From Prevotella melaninogenica ATCC 25845 (GTDB taxonomy: Bacteria; Bacteroidota; Bacteroidia; Bacteroidales; Bacteroidaceae), in NCBI RefSeq assembly GCF_000144405.1, contig NC_014371.1:893501-957500 (forward strand): a DNA stretch of 64,000 nucleotides. Reading direction: 5' to 3'. How positions within the stretch are numbered: the stretch's first letter is position 1; every line of letters starts with the position of its first letter. A program made the translations under genes and the position numbers. Positions 42,713 to 50,443 of this stretch are shown one piece after another. The notes under the pieces were generated by a model that saw only the letters and a program-made list of their open reading frames with translations, was not told the origin of the DNA and did not search any database.

Positions 42713-43291
42713 TTGTATAAATTTAGGTAAATTGTTTTCAGTTATCTATAGCTTCATTTTAGGTTGGCTATTCGCCATTATGTGCGTTCATATCGCCATC
42801 TCTGCGCCATGTCACACACATAGTAGTATGCCTTTTCAGGCGTAACCCTGCTTCTATTTAGTCGACTGCAACAACGTTCAAACTATTCTTTTACTTGTTG
42901 TGCGTTTAGGTTTATTCTTGCTTGCAGCTGGGTTAGTAATTGTTTAGGGTTGTAAAGATATATAATTACATCAAATAAAAGGGGTATGCTTAACAATTAT
43001 TAAGCATTTAAGGCTCTGTACTCCATTATATTTTAGAAACGCAGGTGTGCTTTTGTAGCATTATATTAGGCATAAGTTGTTTTCAGACAGAGAATATATT
43101 ACAAGGGATTTGGTACTCCGCACCATTGGTGCAAAGTATCAACACCAAACGTGCGAAGCATCCGCACCACATGTGCGGAGCATCAACACATCAATAGAAA
43201 AGACTATGAGCAAGGCTTAATCATATACTATTAAATACGAATGACAAAGGTTTGTGAGAATTATTGACCTATCAATATTATTTTATTGTAA
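42713..43291. other. Upstream region of susC with REP-like palindromes
   Basis: No gene. The minus-strand ATATATCTTTAC near 42955 is a weak -7-like match for susC. The region carries REP-like palindromes at 43117-43190. Confidence 0.55.
43117..43190. repeat. REP-like palindromes, locus 1
   Basis: GCACCATTGGTGC (43120-43132) and CCGCACCACATGTGCGG (43162-43178), with a degenerate unit CACCAAACGTGCG between them. Shared with loci at 54752-54795 and 62873-62910. Confidence 0.75.
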
Positions 43292-43756
43292 TCATCTTTC
43301 TGCAATAACTACCCTACCCTGTCTGCCTGTCTTGATAGTAAGGGGAGAAGTCCCGCGGCAACCTGACATACGGTAAACTTCATAGGAGGTGTTTGGTCGT
43401 AAGGGAAGCCGACGAAGAAACAAGGTATCTCCACGTAAAACAACATTACAACAAGTGGGAAGGTTGTTGATTTCAAGGACAGATGGATTGTAACTATCAT
43501 ACCAAAAGGCGTGTACATTCTTATTATAAATGACAGAGAACTCATCTGATGCATCTTCACCGCTAAAGTATAAGCAGCCACCACAGACACAACCTTGCTC
43601 CACAACGAAAGCTTGTTTATCTATATCGAAAGCAAGACCTACGCCATCAGAACAGCCTTGTAGGAATACTAAGATGAATTCTATCATCAACGTTGAAAGG
43701 AACACTGTGATAAAAAGTATTATATTCCTCGTCTTTAATACTCTTCTCTTCATCAC
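43292..43756 (-). CDS. Unknown cysteine-rich lipoprotein
   Basis: A 154-residue exported protein with a hydrophobic N-terminal segment (about 12-33) ending in a lipobox-like FLQGC. The mature part has several cysteines (CVCGGC, LPTCC, SGCRG) and a repeated beta-like pattern; LPLRPNTSYEVYR suggests a small beta-sandwich. No family recognised. Starts at 43756 (MMKRR) or 43753. Stands alone between susC and the deaminase gene. Confidence 0.6.
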   Translation of the reverse strand: MMKRRVLKTRNIILFITVFLSTLMIEFILVFLQGCSDGVGLAFDIDKQAFVVEQGCVCGGCLYFSGEDASDEFSVIYNKNVHAFWYDSYNPSVLEINNLPTCCNVVLRGDTLFLRRLPLRPNTSYEVYRMSGCRGTSPLTIKTGRQGRVVIAER

Positions 43757-43844
43757 CTAAAAGTTTATTCGTAGTAAGTATTTCATAAACAAAAAGGTCA
43801 ATATAAACAGCAGTATGCTTACATTGACTTATCGTTAGAGGATA

Positions 43845-44312
43845 TCAATATTCTGTTTTATCCGTCTTTGCTGTCCATTGCTTAAAGACTTCTAACGCTT
43901 CATTGCGCAAAAGGATTTCTGATGGCTTCTTGCGATATTGCGGTTGCACGGCTATCTCCTGATAGATGAAATCGTCATCAAAACCAATGTCGGCAGCATC
44001 TTTGCGGTCGTTGGCATAGTAGATCTTATCGAGGTGAGCCCAATAGATAGCGCCAAAGCACATAGGACAGGGTTCGCAAGAGGTATAGATTTCGCAACCG
44101 CTGAGGTCAAAGGTGTTCAATTTCTGACACGCTTTGCGGATTGTAGAGACTTCTGCATGCGCTGTTGGGTCGTTGTAAATGGTCACACCATTGCTTCCTT
44201 CGGCAATAATTTCGCCGTTACGGGCAATGACTGCACCAAATGGACCGCCCCCATTTCGTACACTGTCGGCAGAGAGTTCGATAGCTCTCCGCATTAATTC
44301 TTCTTTCGTCAT
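43845..44312 (-). CDS. Guanine deaminase-like nucleoside deaminase
   Basis: A 155-residue zinc deaminase: H52AE54 and C82PMC85 provide the zinc ligands and catalytic Glu. The pattern GGGPFGAVIARNG, NDPTAHAEVSTIRKAC, SCEPCPMCFGAIYWA, then GFDDDFIYQEI and the C-terminal Tyr closely follows Bacillus GuaD, which makes xanthine from guanine, rather than the tRNA adenosine deaminase TadA. The HD-domain gene starts its downstream end 15 bases upstream, so the two are likely co-transcribed. Confidence 0.85.
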   Translation of the reverse strand: MTKEELMRRAIELSADSVRNGGGPFGAVIARNGEIIAEGSNGVTIYNDPTAHAEVSTIRKACQKLNTFDLSGCEIYTSCEPCPMCFGAIYWAHLDKIYYANDRKDAADIGFDDDFIYQEIAVQPQYRKKPSEILLRNEALEVFKQWTAKTDKTEY

Positions 44313-44327
44313 TTCAGTTGTATTTTG

Positions 44328-44972
44328 TTAGTTCTTTTCGTCTTGTTCACGTATCTGCTGATAGATGCGGTCAAACACCTTTCTTAGCTCCGCCTCACTG
44401 TCAATCGTCTTACGGATTGTTTCAAGATTCTTTGCATTCGGTGAGCCTGGAATCCATAGTTTCAGATAGCCAGAACGACCATATTTCTCTTTCATGTGGT
44501 CGCGGAAACGCTGCCACATCTGTTCATCATTCTTCTCTGGATAGTTCTCAATACCATAGAGAATGGCACGTGAGAAGACGACTTCTGGCTCAAGGTCACG
44601 GTCAGCCTCAGCAACAATCTTACCATAAATGCTGCGTGGTACACGTGAACTACTTGCCCGATGGTCTTCGACAGCCTCCTTCATAATCTTCAACTGCTCG
44701 GCTGAGAACCATTTTCGAAGTCGTGCATCGGCAATGAGAATCTTACCACTGGTGATATGATGAATGGCTCGTGGTCCTGCCATACCAAGGTCGTGATAGG
44801 CGGCAATGACATATACCATATTCACATCGGCACCCGTTACGGCTGCCAAAGCAAGTGAACTCTTAATGACACGCTGCACGTGTCCGAGTCCATGGCTCTT
44901 TCCAAAGTCATTATAGCGTGGGAGTATCTGTCGCTCCACAAAGTTCATTAGTTCGAGGTTGGGTTGGGACAT
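44328..44972 (-). CDS. HD-domain phosphohydrolase-like protein
   Basis: A 214-residue soluble protein with the metal-binding HD pattern: H27/H31 in KSHGLGHVQRV, H60-D61 in AAYHDLGM and a later His pair (HHITSGKI) and D149-type acidic residues (EADRDLEP). Similar proteins are annotated as HD-domain hydrolases; substrate unknown. Upstream of the guanine deaminase gene and in the same orientation, which hints at nucleotide metabolism. Confidence 0.8.
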   Translation of the reverse strand: MSQPNLELMNFVERQILPRYNDFGKSHGLGHVQRVIKSSLALAAVTGADVNMVYVIAAYHDLGMAGPRAIHHITSGKILIADARLRKWFSAEQLKIMKEAVEDHRASSSRVPRSIYGKIVAEADRDLEPEVVFSRAILYGIENYPEKNDEQMWQRFRDHMKEKYGRSGYLKLWIPGSPNAKNLETIRKTIDSEAELRKVFDRIYQQIREQDEKN

Positions 44973-45047
44973 AGGGATTGGGTGAGGGGTGTTGGATGTT
45001 GGGTGATGATGAAGTGAGGGATTAGGTGAGAGAAATTAAAAGCGGTT

Positions 45048-45989
45048 TTATAAACCAACTAATGCAATCGTGGTTGCTATACCATAGATTAGCATGTTCC
45101 GAGCAGTTTGCGCCAAGATGATATTTAGGTCCTTACCTTTCTTTATCTTCTTCATCAGCATGGCTGTCTTGTAATGCAAGATATTATAAGGTGCAAAGAT
45201 GATGACCAAGAGAATAAATGTAAGAAAATTATGCCTATCTTCTAAAGAGAGAAGGAAAGATAACTGAATAAATGCCATAAGCCCCAAAGCTAAATAGAGT
45301 TTTTCAGCCTTTTCCTCACCTATTCTCACAATGAGGGTTATCTTTCCATCACGTTTATCATTCTCTCTATCACGGTAGTTGTTGACAACAAGCAGGGTAT
45401 CTATCACCAAACCGCAAATGACACCCGACATAATAACCTCAAAGCACAGGGCTTGAGAATGGTCAGGAAGGATGACATAGGTAGTGAAAACGACTGGTAC
45501 AATACCAAAGAAGACCAGCACCAAGACGTCGCCTAAGCCAAGATAAGAAAAGAATGTGGTGTAGAGGAAGGCAAAGAGAACACAAGCTGCACCAACGAGT
45601 ATCATTTCCCAACCACCAAAGAAGATGAGGGGAATACCAACAAGAGAAGCTAACAACGAAGTGATAACAAGTCCTATGCGCATGGCAGGAAGAGTTATCC
45701 AGCCCTCAGAACAAGCCCGCTTCGGACCTAAACGAGTGGCACGATCATCATTACCTTTCAAACAATCGAAGTAGTCATTGATGAAGTTGGAGTCTATCTG
45801 CATCAGAAAGGCAAAGAGAAAACAAAGAATGGCAGGGATAACCCGAAAGTTCTCCCCGCCACTTAGCTTCCAAGCCCAACCAGTTCCTATCATTACAGGT
45901 ACCATTGCACCTGTGAGCGTCTTCGGACGCGCAGCAAGTACCCATGCAGAAAGACTGTTGGTCTTTATCTTGTCATTCTCTGAAATCAC
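45048..45989 (-). CDS. menA: 1,4-dihydroxy-2-naphthoate polyprenyltransferase
   Basis: A 313-residue UbiA-family integral membrane prenyltransferase of menaquinone synthesis, joining a polyprenyl chain to dihydroxynaphthoate. The first Asp-rich motif is NDYFDCLKGNDD (residues 71-82) and the second is NNYRDRENDKRDGK (about 207-220); eight to nine membrane segments are seen. The N-terminal AWVLAARPKTLTGAMVPV is MenA-like. It lies 20 bases after the porin gene and reads with it. Confidence 0.93.
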   Translation of the reverse strand: MISENDKIKTNSLSAWVLAARPKTLTGAMVPVMIGTGWAWKLSGGENFRVIPAILCFLFAFLMQIDSNFINDYFDCLKGNDDRATRLGPKRACSEGWITLPAMRIGLVITSLLASLVGIPLIFFGGWEMILVGAACVLFAFLYTTFFSYLGLGDVLVLVFFGIVPVVFTTYVILPDHSQALCFEVIMSGVICGLVIDTLLVVNNYRDRENDKRDGKITLIVRIGEEKAEKLYLALGLMAFIQLSFLLSLEDRHNFLTFILLVIIFAPYNILHYKTAMLMKKIKKGKDLNIILAQTARNMLIYGIATTIALVGL

Positions 45990-46009
45990 GTATTCGAATG
46001 TCTAAACGA

Positions 46010-48406
46010 TTAGTTAAAGAAGTTCCAGCTGATACCAAACTGCAATACACGCTGGTTCAATGGGTAGTGAGGCGTATAGAAATACTTACCCCCATCAGCA
46101 CTGTTTACATGCGTAAACATCACATAGAAGCGAGTATGCTGTAACTGGAAGTTAGCATAAGCATTCAAATGTGGATAGTTACCAATCTTTGTACGGCTCG
46201 CATCGGTCTCCTGTATACCAAAAGCACCGATTCCAGGTATGTACTCTGGCGCATAATAACTTGTGAAGTAACGACCGTCAACACCAAGGTCAACATCCAA
46301 CACACGTGCTATCTTGAATCGTATAAACAGATTACTATATGCGTTAAATGTTGGTACTGGGAGTATTTCTGCCTTACTTGATTTCTGGAATGTCAGTACA
46401 TTTTGCCAGTTGAAGATACCCAAACGGAAGTCTTGTTGTAGCTGTAAAGTCAGCAAGTTGATAGGACTGCTGGACTGATGAACATTCAAGTTGTTGTGCT
46501 GTACAAGGTAGTTATCACCGCTTTGGATGCGGTCGTTTTGTATACCAAAGTAGGTATAGTTCTTAAGAACATCATAACCAACACGCAACTTGGTGCGTGT
46601 CTTCTTCAAAGAGAACTCACCCAAGATGCGAGAATGTATCTCTTGATTGAGGTTATTGTCCCACATATAATGCTTACCATAGTACTGACCCATAAAGAAA
46701 GATGGAGCAGAACGGTGGAAGAAAGCTGTTGCTGCGAGTTGAACTGTGTCACCCAAAAGAGGGAAACCGAGGTCAGCATGACCATCAACATGAACCTGCC
46801 CTGCCCTACTTCCAGCCAACCAAGCCTCAGCACTAACATCATAATGGAAAGTCTTACCGAGTGTTTTCAACAGCTGACCACCGACAGAAATGTCATGTTG
46901 GTTCCATGTCTTGTCACCATTATAGAAGGCAACAGTACTCGCACTTGGCGTTATCATTGAAGGAAGAACATAATGGCGCAACTCATAGGAAAGGAAAGCT
47001 TTCAGCCCAGCCTTCGCCCATTTGTTGAATCCCTCAAGCAAAGCAACAGCAAAGGTATTCTTCAATGACCAGTGCTTTGTCGTATCATAAATCGAATCAT
47101 TGGCTGCAGTACCATAGTTAAAGTAGTTCTGCGCATAGAAATCAGTCGGAGTTTCGTATGCTTGATAGATACGACGGTAATTATCGAAACGCACTGTATG
47201 AATGAAACTCGTCACAGGAACATACTCGTCCTTCATCCATTTCTGAGTAGAATCCTTAGCCAAAGCATCCTGTTTCTTGAGGTTTGCCATCTGAGTAGAG
47301 TCCTCCAAATTAACCGTCATACGCTCATTGCCATTCGCATTGTCCGCTGTTGTCTTCACTTGTGACGCATCTCCAGCAATGACAGCATCATCTGGACGGC
47401 CCGCAGAACGCTTCTCCTTATCGTAAGCTTCCTCATCAAACTTCTCGCCCTTTGCCTTTGCACGGCGACGAGCCTTCTCTTTATCCTGTTGTGCTTCTTG
47501 TGCTTTCTGAGATTTAAGAGCAAACTGCTTTGCCTTAATCTCCTCTTCCGTCATCGGCACTTTACGGAAGAAACCGAGGCTATAACGGTGATTGAAGAAC
47601 ACATGTTGATTATCATTTCTATTCCAATTCTGCTTCAAAATGGTTGGAATCTCTTCTTCACTATAACTATCACGGAATGACTCTGGATGTGTGATATAGG
47701 CATCATTGGCAATACCACCATTCTCTGTAACCTTCTGATGATTCAGAGAAAGAAGCAGATGTGCCTGATAGCGTTCGCCTAAATAGCTTCCCCACATTGA
47801 ATAGTTAAAGTGAGAAGCACTCTGACTGCTATAATATCCACGTCCATAAAGGTAATCAAACTTAAAGCCAAAACCCCACTCCTTACCCGCATTCACCGCA
47901 AAGATTGCCTTAAATCGGTCTTCTCCGTTGTTTCTGTTACCAGCGGTATTATAAGAGAGAACCGTGATTGGCGAAAGGGTTGAGGTAAACTGGAAGTTGT
48001 TTGGCTGTACGATAAACATATCATACGGGTCGAGGAAGAAGAATTCTGACGTGGCAGGACGATCAATAAAGATACGATTCTGACGTGGAGAACCCAAGTT
48101 TCCTAAGGTGTTATACTCCCCTCGCTTGCCGTAAGTGAGGTTAGAATTCATATACATATACGACAGCGTATCGGGAACAGCAGCTTTGCGGTCACCGAAA
48201 CGTTCATCAATCGTCCACACCTTCAAGCCACGTGGTATCTCCTTATGCTCACTTTGTATAGAATCCGAACGTCCTATGTTACGATTGTTTCTATAACCAT
48301 CAGCCGTGAATGTACCATCATCATACGGAGTGGTGCCGTCTGTCTGTGCCATAGCAGCATTAGCCACTAACACAAAAAGGGAAAATAAGATAGTAAGTTT
48401 CTTCAT
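46010..48406 (-). CDS. Putative porin (Porin_10 type)
   Basis: A 798-residue outer membrane beta-barrel protein with signal peptide (LFSLFVLVANAAMAQ), aromatic-rich strands and a C-terminal Phe-rich strand (FGISWNFFN). The GLKVWTIDERFGDR and NRIFIDRPATSEFFF region matches the large Bacteroidetes putative porin family. A charged, helical insert (about 285-345, many Lys/Glu/Ala) interrupts the barrel and is unusual for a porin. Its ATG immediately follows the TAA of the small membrane gene upstream. Confidence 0.88.
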   Translation of the reverse strand: MKKLTILFSLFVLVANAAMAQTDGTTPYDDGTFTADGYRNNRNIGRSDSIQSEHKEIPRGLKVWTIDERFGDRKAAVPDTLSYMYMNSNLTYGKRGEYNTLGNLGSPRQNRIFIDRPATSEFFFLDPYDMFIVQPNNFQFTSTLSPITVLSYNTAGNRNNGEDRFKAIFAVNAGKEWGFGFKFDYLYGRGYYSSQSASHFNYSMWGSYLGERYQAHLLLSLNHQKVTENGGIANDAYITHPESFRDSYSEEEIPTILKQNWNRNDNQHVFFNHRYSLGFFRKVPMTEEEIKAKQFALKSQKAQEAQQDKEKARRRAKAKGEKFDEEAYDKEKRSAGRPDDAVIAGDASQVKTTADNANGNERMTVNLEDSTQMANLKKQDALAKDSTQKWMKDEYVPVTSFIHTVRFDNYRRIYQAYETPTDFYAQNYFNYGTAANDSIYDTTKHWSLKNTFAVALLEGFNKWAKAGLKAFLSYELRHYVLPSMITPSASTVAFYNGDKTWNQHDISVGGQLLKTLGKTFHYDVSAEAWLAGSRAGQVHVDGHADLGFPLLGDTVQLAATAFFHRSAPSFFMGQYYGKHYMWDNNLNQEIHSRILGEFSLKKTRTKLRVGYDVLKNYTYFGIQNDRIQSGDNYLVQHNNLNVHQSSSPINLLTLQLQQDFRLGIFNWQNVLTFQKSSKAEILPVPTFNAYSNLFIRFKIARVLDVDLGVDGRYFTSYYAPEYIPGIGAFGIQETDASRTKIGNYPHLNAYANFQLQHTRFYVMFTHVNSADGGKYFYTPHYPLNQRVLQFGISWNFFN

Positions 48407-48637
48407 TTAACGAATAAAACGGAGTACGCTTTCGACCATCTTAAAGACCATCGAAACAAGAATAATAATTGTACCAGTCGTAGTGTTATCAGTTAAGAAA
48501 TAGACAATCACACCAACAAGCGCACCTAACATAAAGATGATGTTAAGCCATTGGCGGATAGGAAGAAACCTATCTTCTGTCTCACGTTTATGACGACGAC
48601 GTTCTGGACGACGTGCCGTACTATTCTGTAGTTCCAT
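48407..48637 (-). CDS. Small two-TM protein upstream of porin
   Basis: A 76-residue protein with a basic N-terminus (RRPERRRHKRETED) and two membrane helices (about 30-48 and 54-72). Its stop codon directly abuts the porin ATG with no gap, so the two are translationally linked. Similar short proteins precede this porin in related genomes as far as I recall; the function is unknown. Confidence 0.7.
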   Translation of the reverse strand: MELQNSTARRPERRRHKRETEDRFLPIRQWLNIIFMLGALVGVIVYFLTDNTTTGTIIILVSMVFKMVESVLRFIR

Positions 48638-48789
48638 TTTCTTTTCTTTATTGTATTAAAAGTGTTTGCCAGTAGCTTTGCTTTAACGCTTTATTCAGCG
48701 CATTAGAATAGGCAAAGACCAAACGTACATAAAGGCGTTATCCCAACCCATCACCACTGACACACCCAAAAGTATATCCCTTCTTTGTC

Positions 48790-49749
48790 TTACTTCAATG
48801 CCTGCGCGAAGCCTTCAAAGATACTATTCTTACGGTCAACAGTAGCACGACGGAACTTACCAGATACAGGCAAGAGACGAGTCTGCTTCTTATTGACAGC
48901 ATACTTATCGGTAATCCACTGCTCTGCCGATAGGTCAGAAACATTGCCTTGAACATCATAACGATAAGTCAAACGATTCATTGTCAATGTTGCCTGACCA
49001 TCACGACAAGTTGCTTGAAGCACATAGTTAAACTGCGTATAGTCTAATGAGAGGAACGAAGATGAGAAAATCAACTTCTCACGTATCGTTGCCACAATAC
49101 TATGCTCACCCTTATTCACCAAGGCAACCTTACTACCACTCAACTGATTGTCGCCCTGCGTAAGTTCTGTAAGATAAGCAAACGCCTTGTCATAGAGTTC
49201 GTCAGCAGTTGCTCCGGGTACATTGAATGTTTCAGTCCATACCACCTGACCGTTCACCTCTGGTATGATACCCTTCTGAAGATAAAGGTCTTTGTTTGCT
49301 TTAGTGTCTGTACTCACGTTCTTATTTGCACGTGCAGCAGCAGTAGCTGGCGTTGTTGGAACAACCCACGCATCTGATGAAGCGTTGCTAACAGCCTTTG
49401 TAGTGGTTGCCGCAGCCTTTGTTGCTGGTGCTACTGTAGTCGTCTGAGCTTTATTAGCAGCCTCACTGAGTGCCTCCGCCTCACGTGACAATCGTTCAGC
49501 CTCAGCCTTCATATCAGCAATCTTCTTTTCTATATCCTTTGCTTTCGCCTTATCCTCAGCTTCCTTCTTGGCTCTTGCTTCAGCCTCAGCCTTCGCTTTT
49601 GCAGCGTTTGCCTTCGCCTGTTCCAAGGCAGCCTTAGCCTCTTCTAACTGGCGTTGTGCCTGTTCCAACTTCTGTTCTGGAGTCAGCGTAGTCTGTGCCG
49701 CAGCCATCATTGGAAGGCACATAAACAAGAATATCAAAAATTTCTTCAT
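48790..49749 (-). CDS. DUF4468 protein with Ala/Lys coiled coil
   Basis: A 319-residue exported protein: signal peptide (LIFLFMCLPMMAAAQ), a long Ala/Lys/Glu coiled coil (about 22-100), a Thr/Ala linker (about 100-145), and a C-terminal DUF4468 domain (QVVWTETFNVPGATADELY onward). The coiled coil resembles periplasmic linkers of the TolA kind but is not homologous by motif. Probably periplasmic or outer-membrane attached. Single gene with its own promoter. Confidence 0.8.
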   Translation of the reverse strand: MKKFLIFLFMCLPMMAAAQTTLTPEQKLEQAQRQLEEAKAALEQAKANAAKAKAEAEARAKKEAEDKAKAKDIEKKIADMKAEAERLSREAEALSEAANKAQTTTVAPATKAAATTTKAVSNASSDAWVVPTTPATAAARANKNVSTDTKANKDLYLQKGIIPEVNGQVVWTETFNVPGATADELYDKAFAYLTELTQGDNQLSGSKVALVNKGEHSIVATIREKLIFSSSFLSLDYTQFNYVLQATCRDGQATLTMNRLTYRYDVQGNVSDLSAEQWITDKYAVNKKQTRLLPVSGKFRRATVDRKNSIFEGFAQALK

Positions 49750-49783
49750 ATGTTCAAACTTTTATCTAATGACAATTTAACAA

Positions 49784-49792
49784 GCAAAGATA
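49784..49792 (-). promoter_or_regulatory. -7 element of the DUF4468 gene
   Basis: TATCTTTGC on the minus strand, 34 bases before the ATG. No TTTG is at the right -33 spacing. Confidence 0.55.
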
Positions 49793-49854
49793 CAAATTAT
49801 TGTTTGCTTTATCGAACCTTTCAGCAAGTTTTTATCTTTTTTTATTGAGACAGG

Positions 49855-49980
49855 GTAATGGAAGACAAGGTATTATAAATACAAAGTAACAGATGAAACG
49901 GAAGACAAGGTATTACAAAGACAAAGTAACAAAAGAACAAAACAGGGTAATGCAAAGACAAAGTAACAAAAGAACGAATG
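49855..49980. repeat. Imperfect tandem repeat, about 3 units
   Basis: The unit is roughly GGAAGACAAGGTATTACAAA then GACAAAGTAACAAAAGAAC (about 40 bases), present two to three times with small changes. Core words ACAAAGTAACA and GACAAGGTATTA recur. Confidence 0.65.
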
Positions 49981-50028
49981 TTTACAGTGGTATAATTTGT
50001 CCTATATTTTCATATTCCACTTTCTTAA

Positions 50029-50172
50029 ACATGCTCTTTTGGCTTCTTAAAGACGCCCAATTGGCTTGCAAAAGGTGCCCTTTAAGACCCTTACTAACGC
50101 CCTTTTGAAGTCCAATTAAGCACCTTTTGAAAAGCTATTTTATAACCTACTGATTTACTGCCGATTGCAAAC
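50029..50172 (-). repeat. Dispersed modular repeat, copy D
   Basis: Almost the same as copy B on the minus strand: TCAGTAGGTTATAAAA, AAAAGGTGCTTAATTGGACT, AAAAGGGCGTTAGTAAGGGT, AAAGGGCACCTTTTGC, AATTGGGCGTCTTTAAG, AAAAGAGCATG. Confidence 0.8.
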
Positions 50173-50350
50173 CTACTTTTTATTCATATTTTTCATCTAT
50201 ATCAGAAATTCTTTACCTAAAATATTGTAATAGTTTTTCAAAACCTCGTAGCAACTTTTTCACCATGACCCAAACGAACTAAACAAACATTTTTTCGCCC
50301 TTCTCTTACCCCTCTTTTTACATTTTACATCTGGGGTATCTCGCATTTTA

Positions 50351-50385
50351 CTCCCCTCCCTTTGGGGGAGGGGTCGGGGGAGGGG
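50351..50385. terminator. Hairpin and G-quadruplex-type motif near the uvrB 3' end
   Basis: CCCCTCCC pairs with GGGAGGGG, and 50364-50385 reads G5-A-G4-TC-G5-A-G4, a four-run quadruplex pattern with very short loops on the plus strand. It lies about 60 bases past the uvrB stop, so a role in ending uvrB transcription is possible. Confidence 0.45.
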
Positions 50386-50443
50386 CTGGTTGGTTTCGTT
50401 AGCTTGGTTTCGTTGGGCTGGATGATTGGCTTTGTTGTCTTGC

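Larger units (their letters stand above)
49750..50443. other. Repeat-rich intergenic region
   Basis: Divided among the upstream promoter of the DUF4468 gene, an imperfect tandem repeat (49855-49980), dispersed repeat copy D (50029-50172) and a G-rich motif (50351-50385) near the uvrB 3' end. No gene seen. Confidence 0.6.

Noticed and set aside
25005..50172. CRISPR array suggested by repeated ~22-nt units
   Set aside because: Units are degenerate, contiguous and without unique spacers, and no cas genes are in the window.
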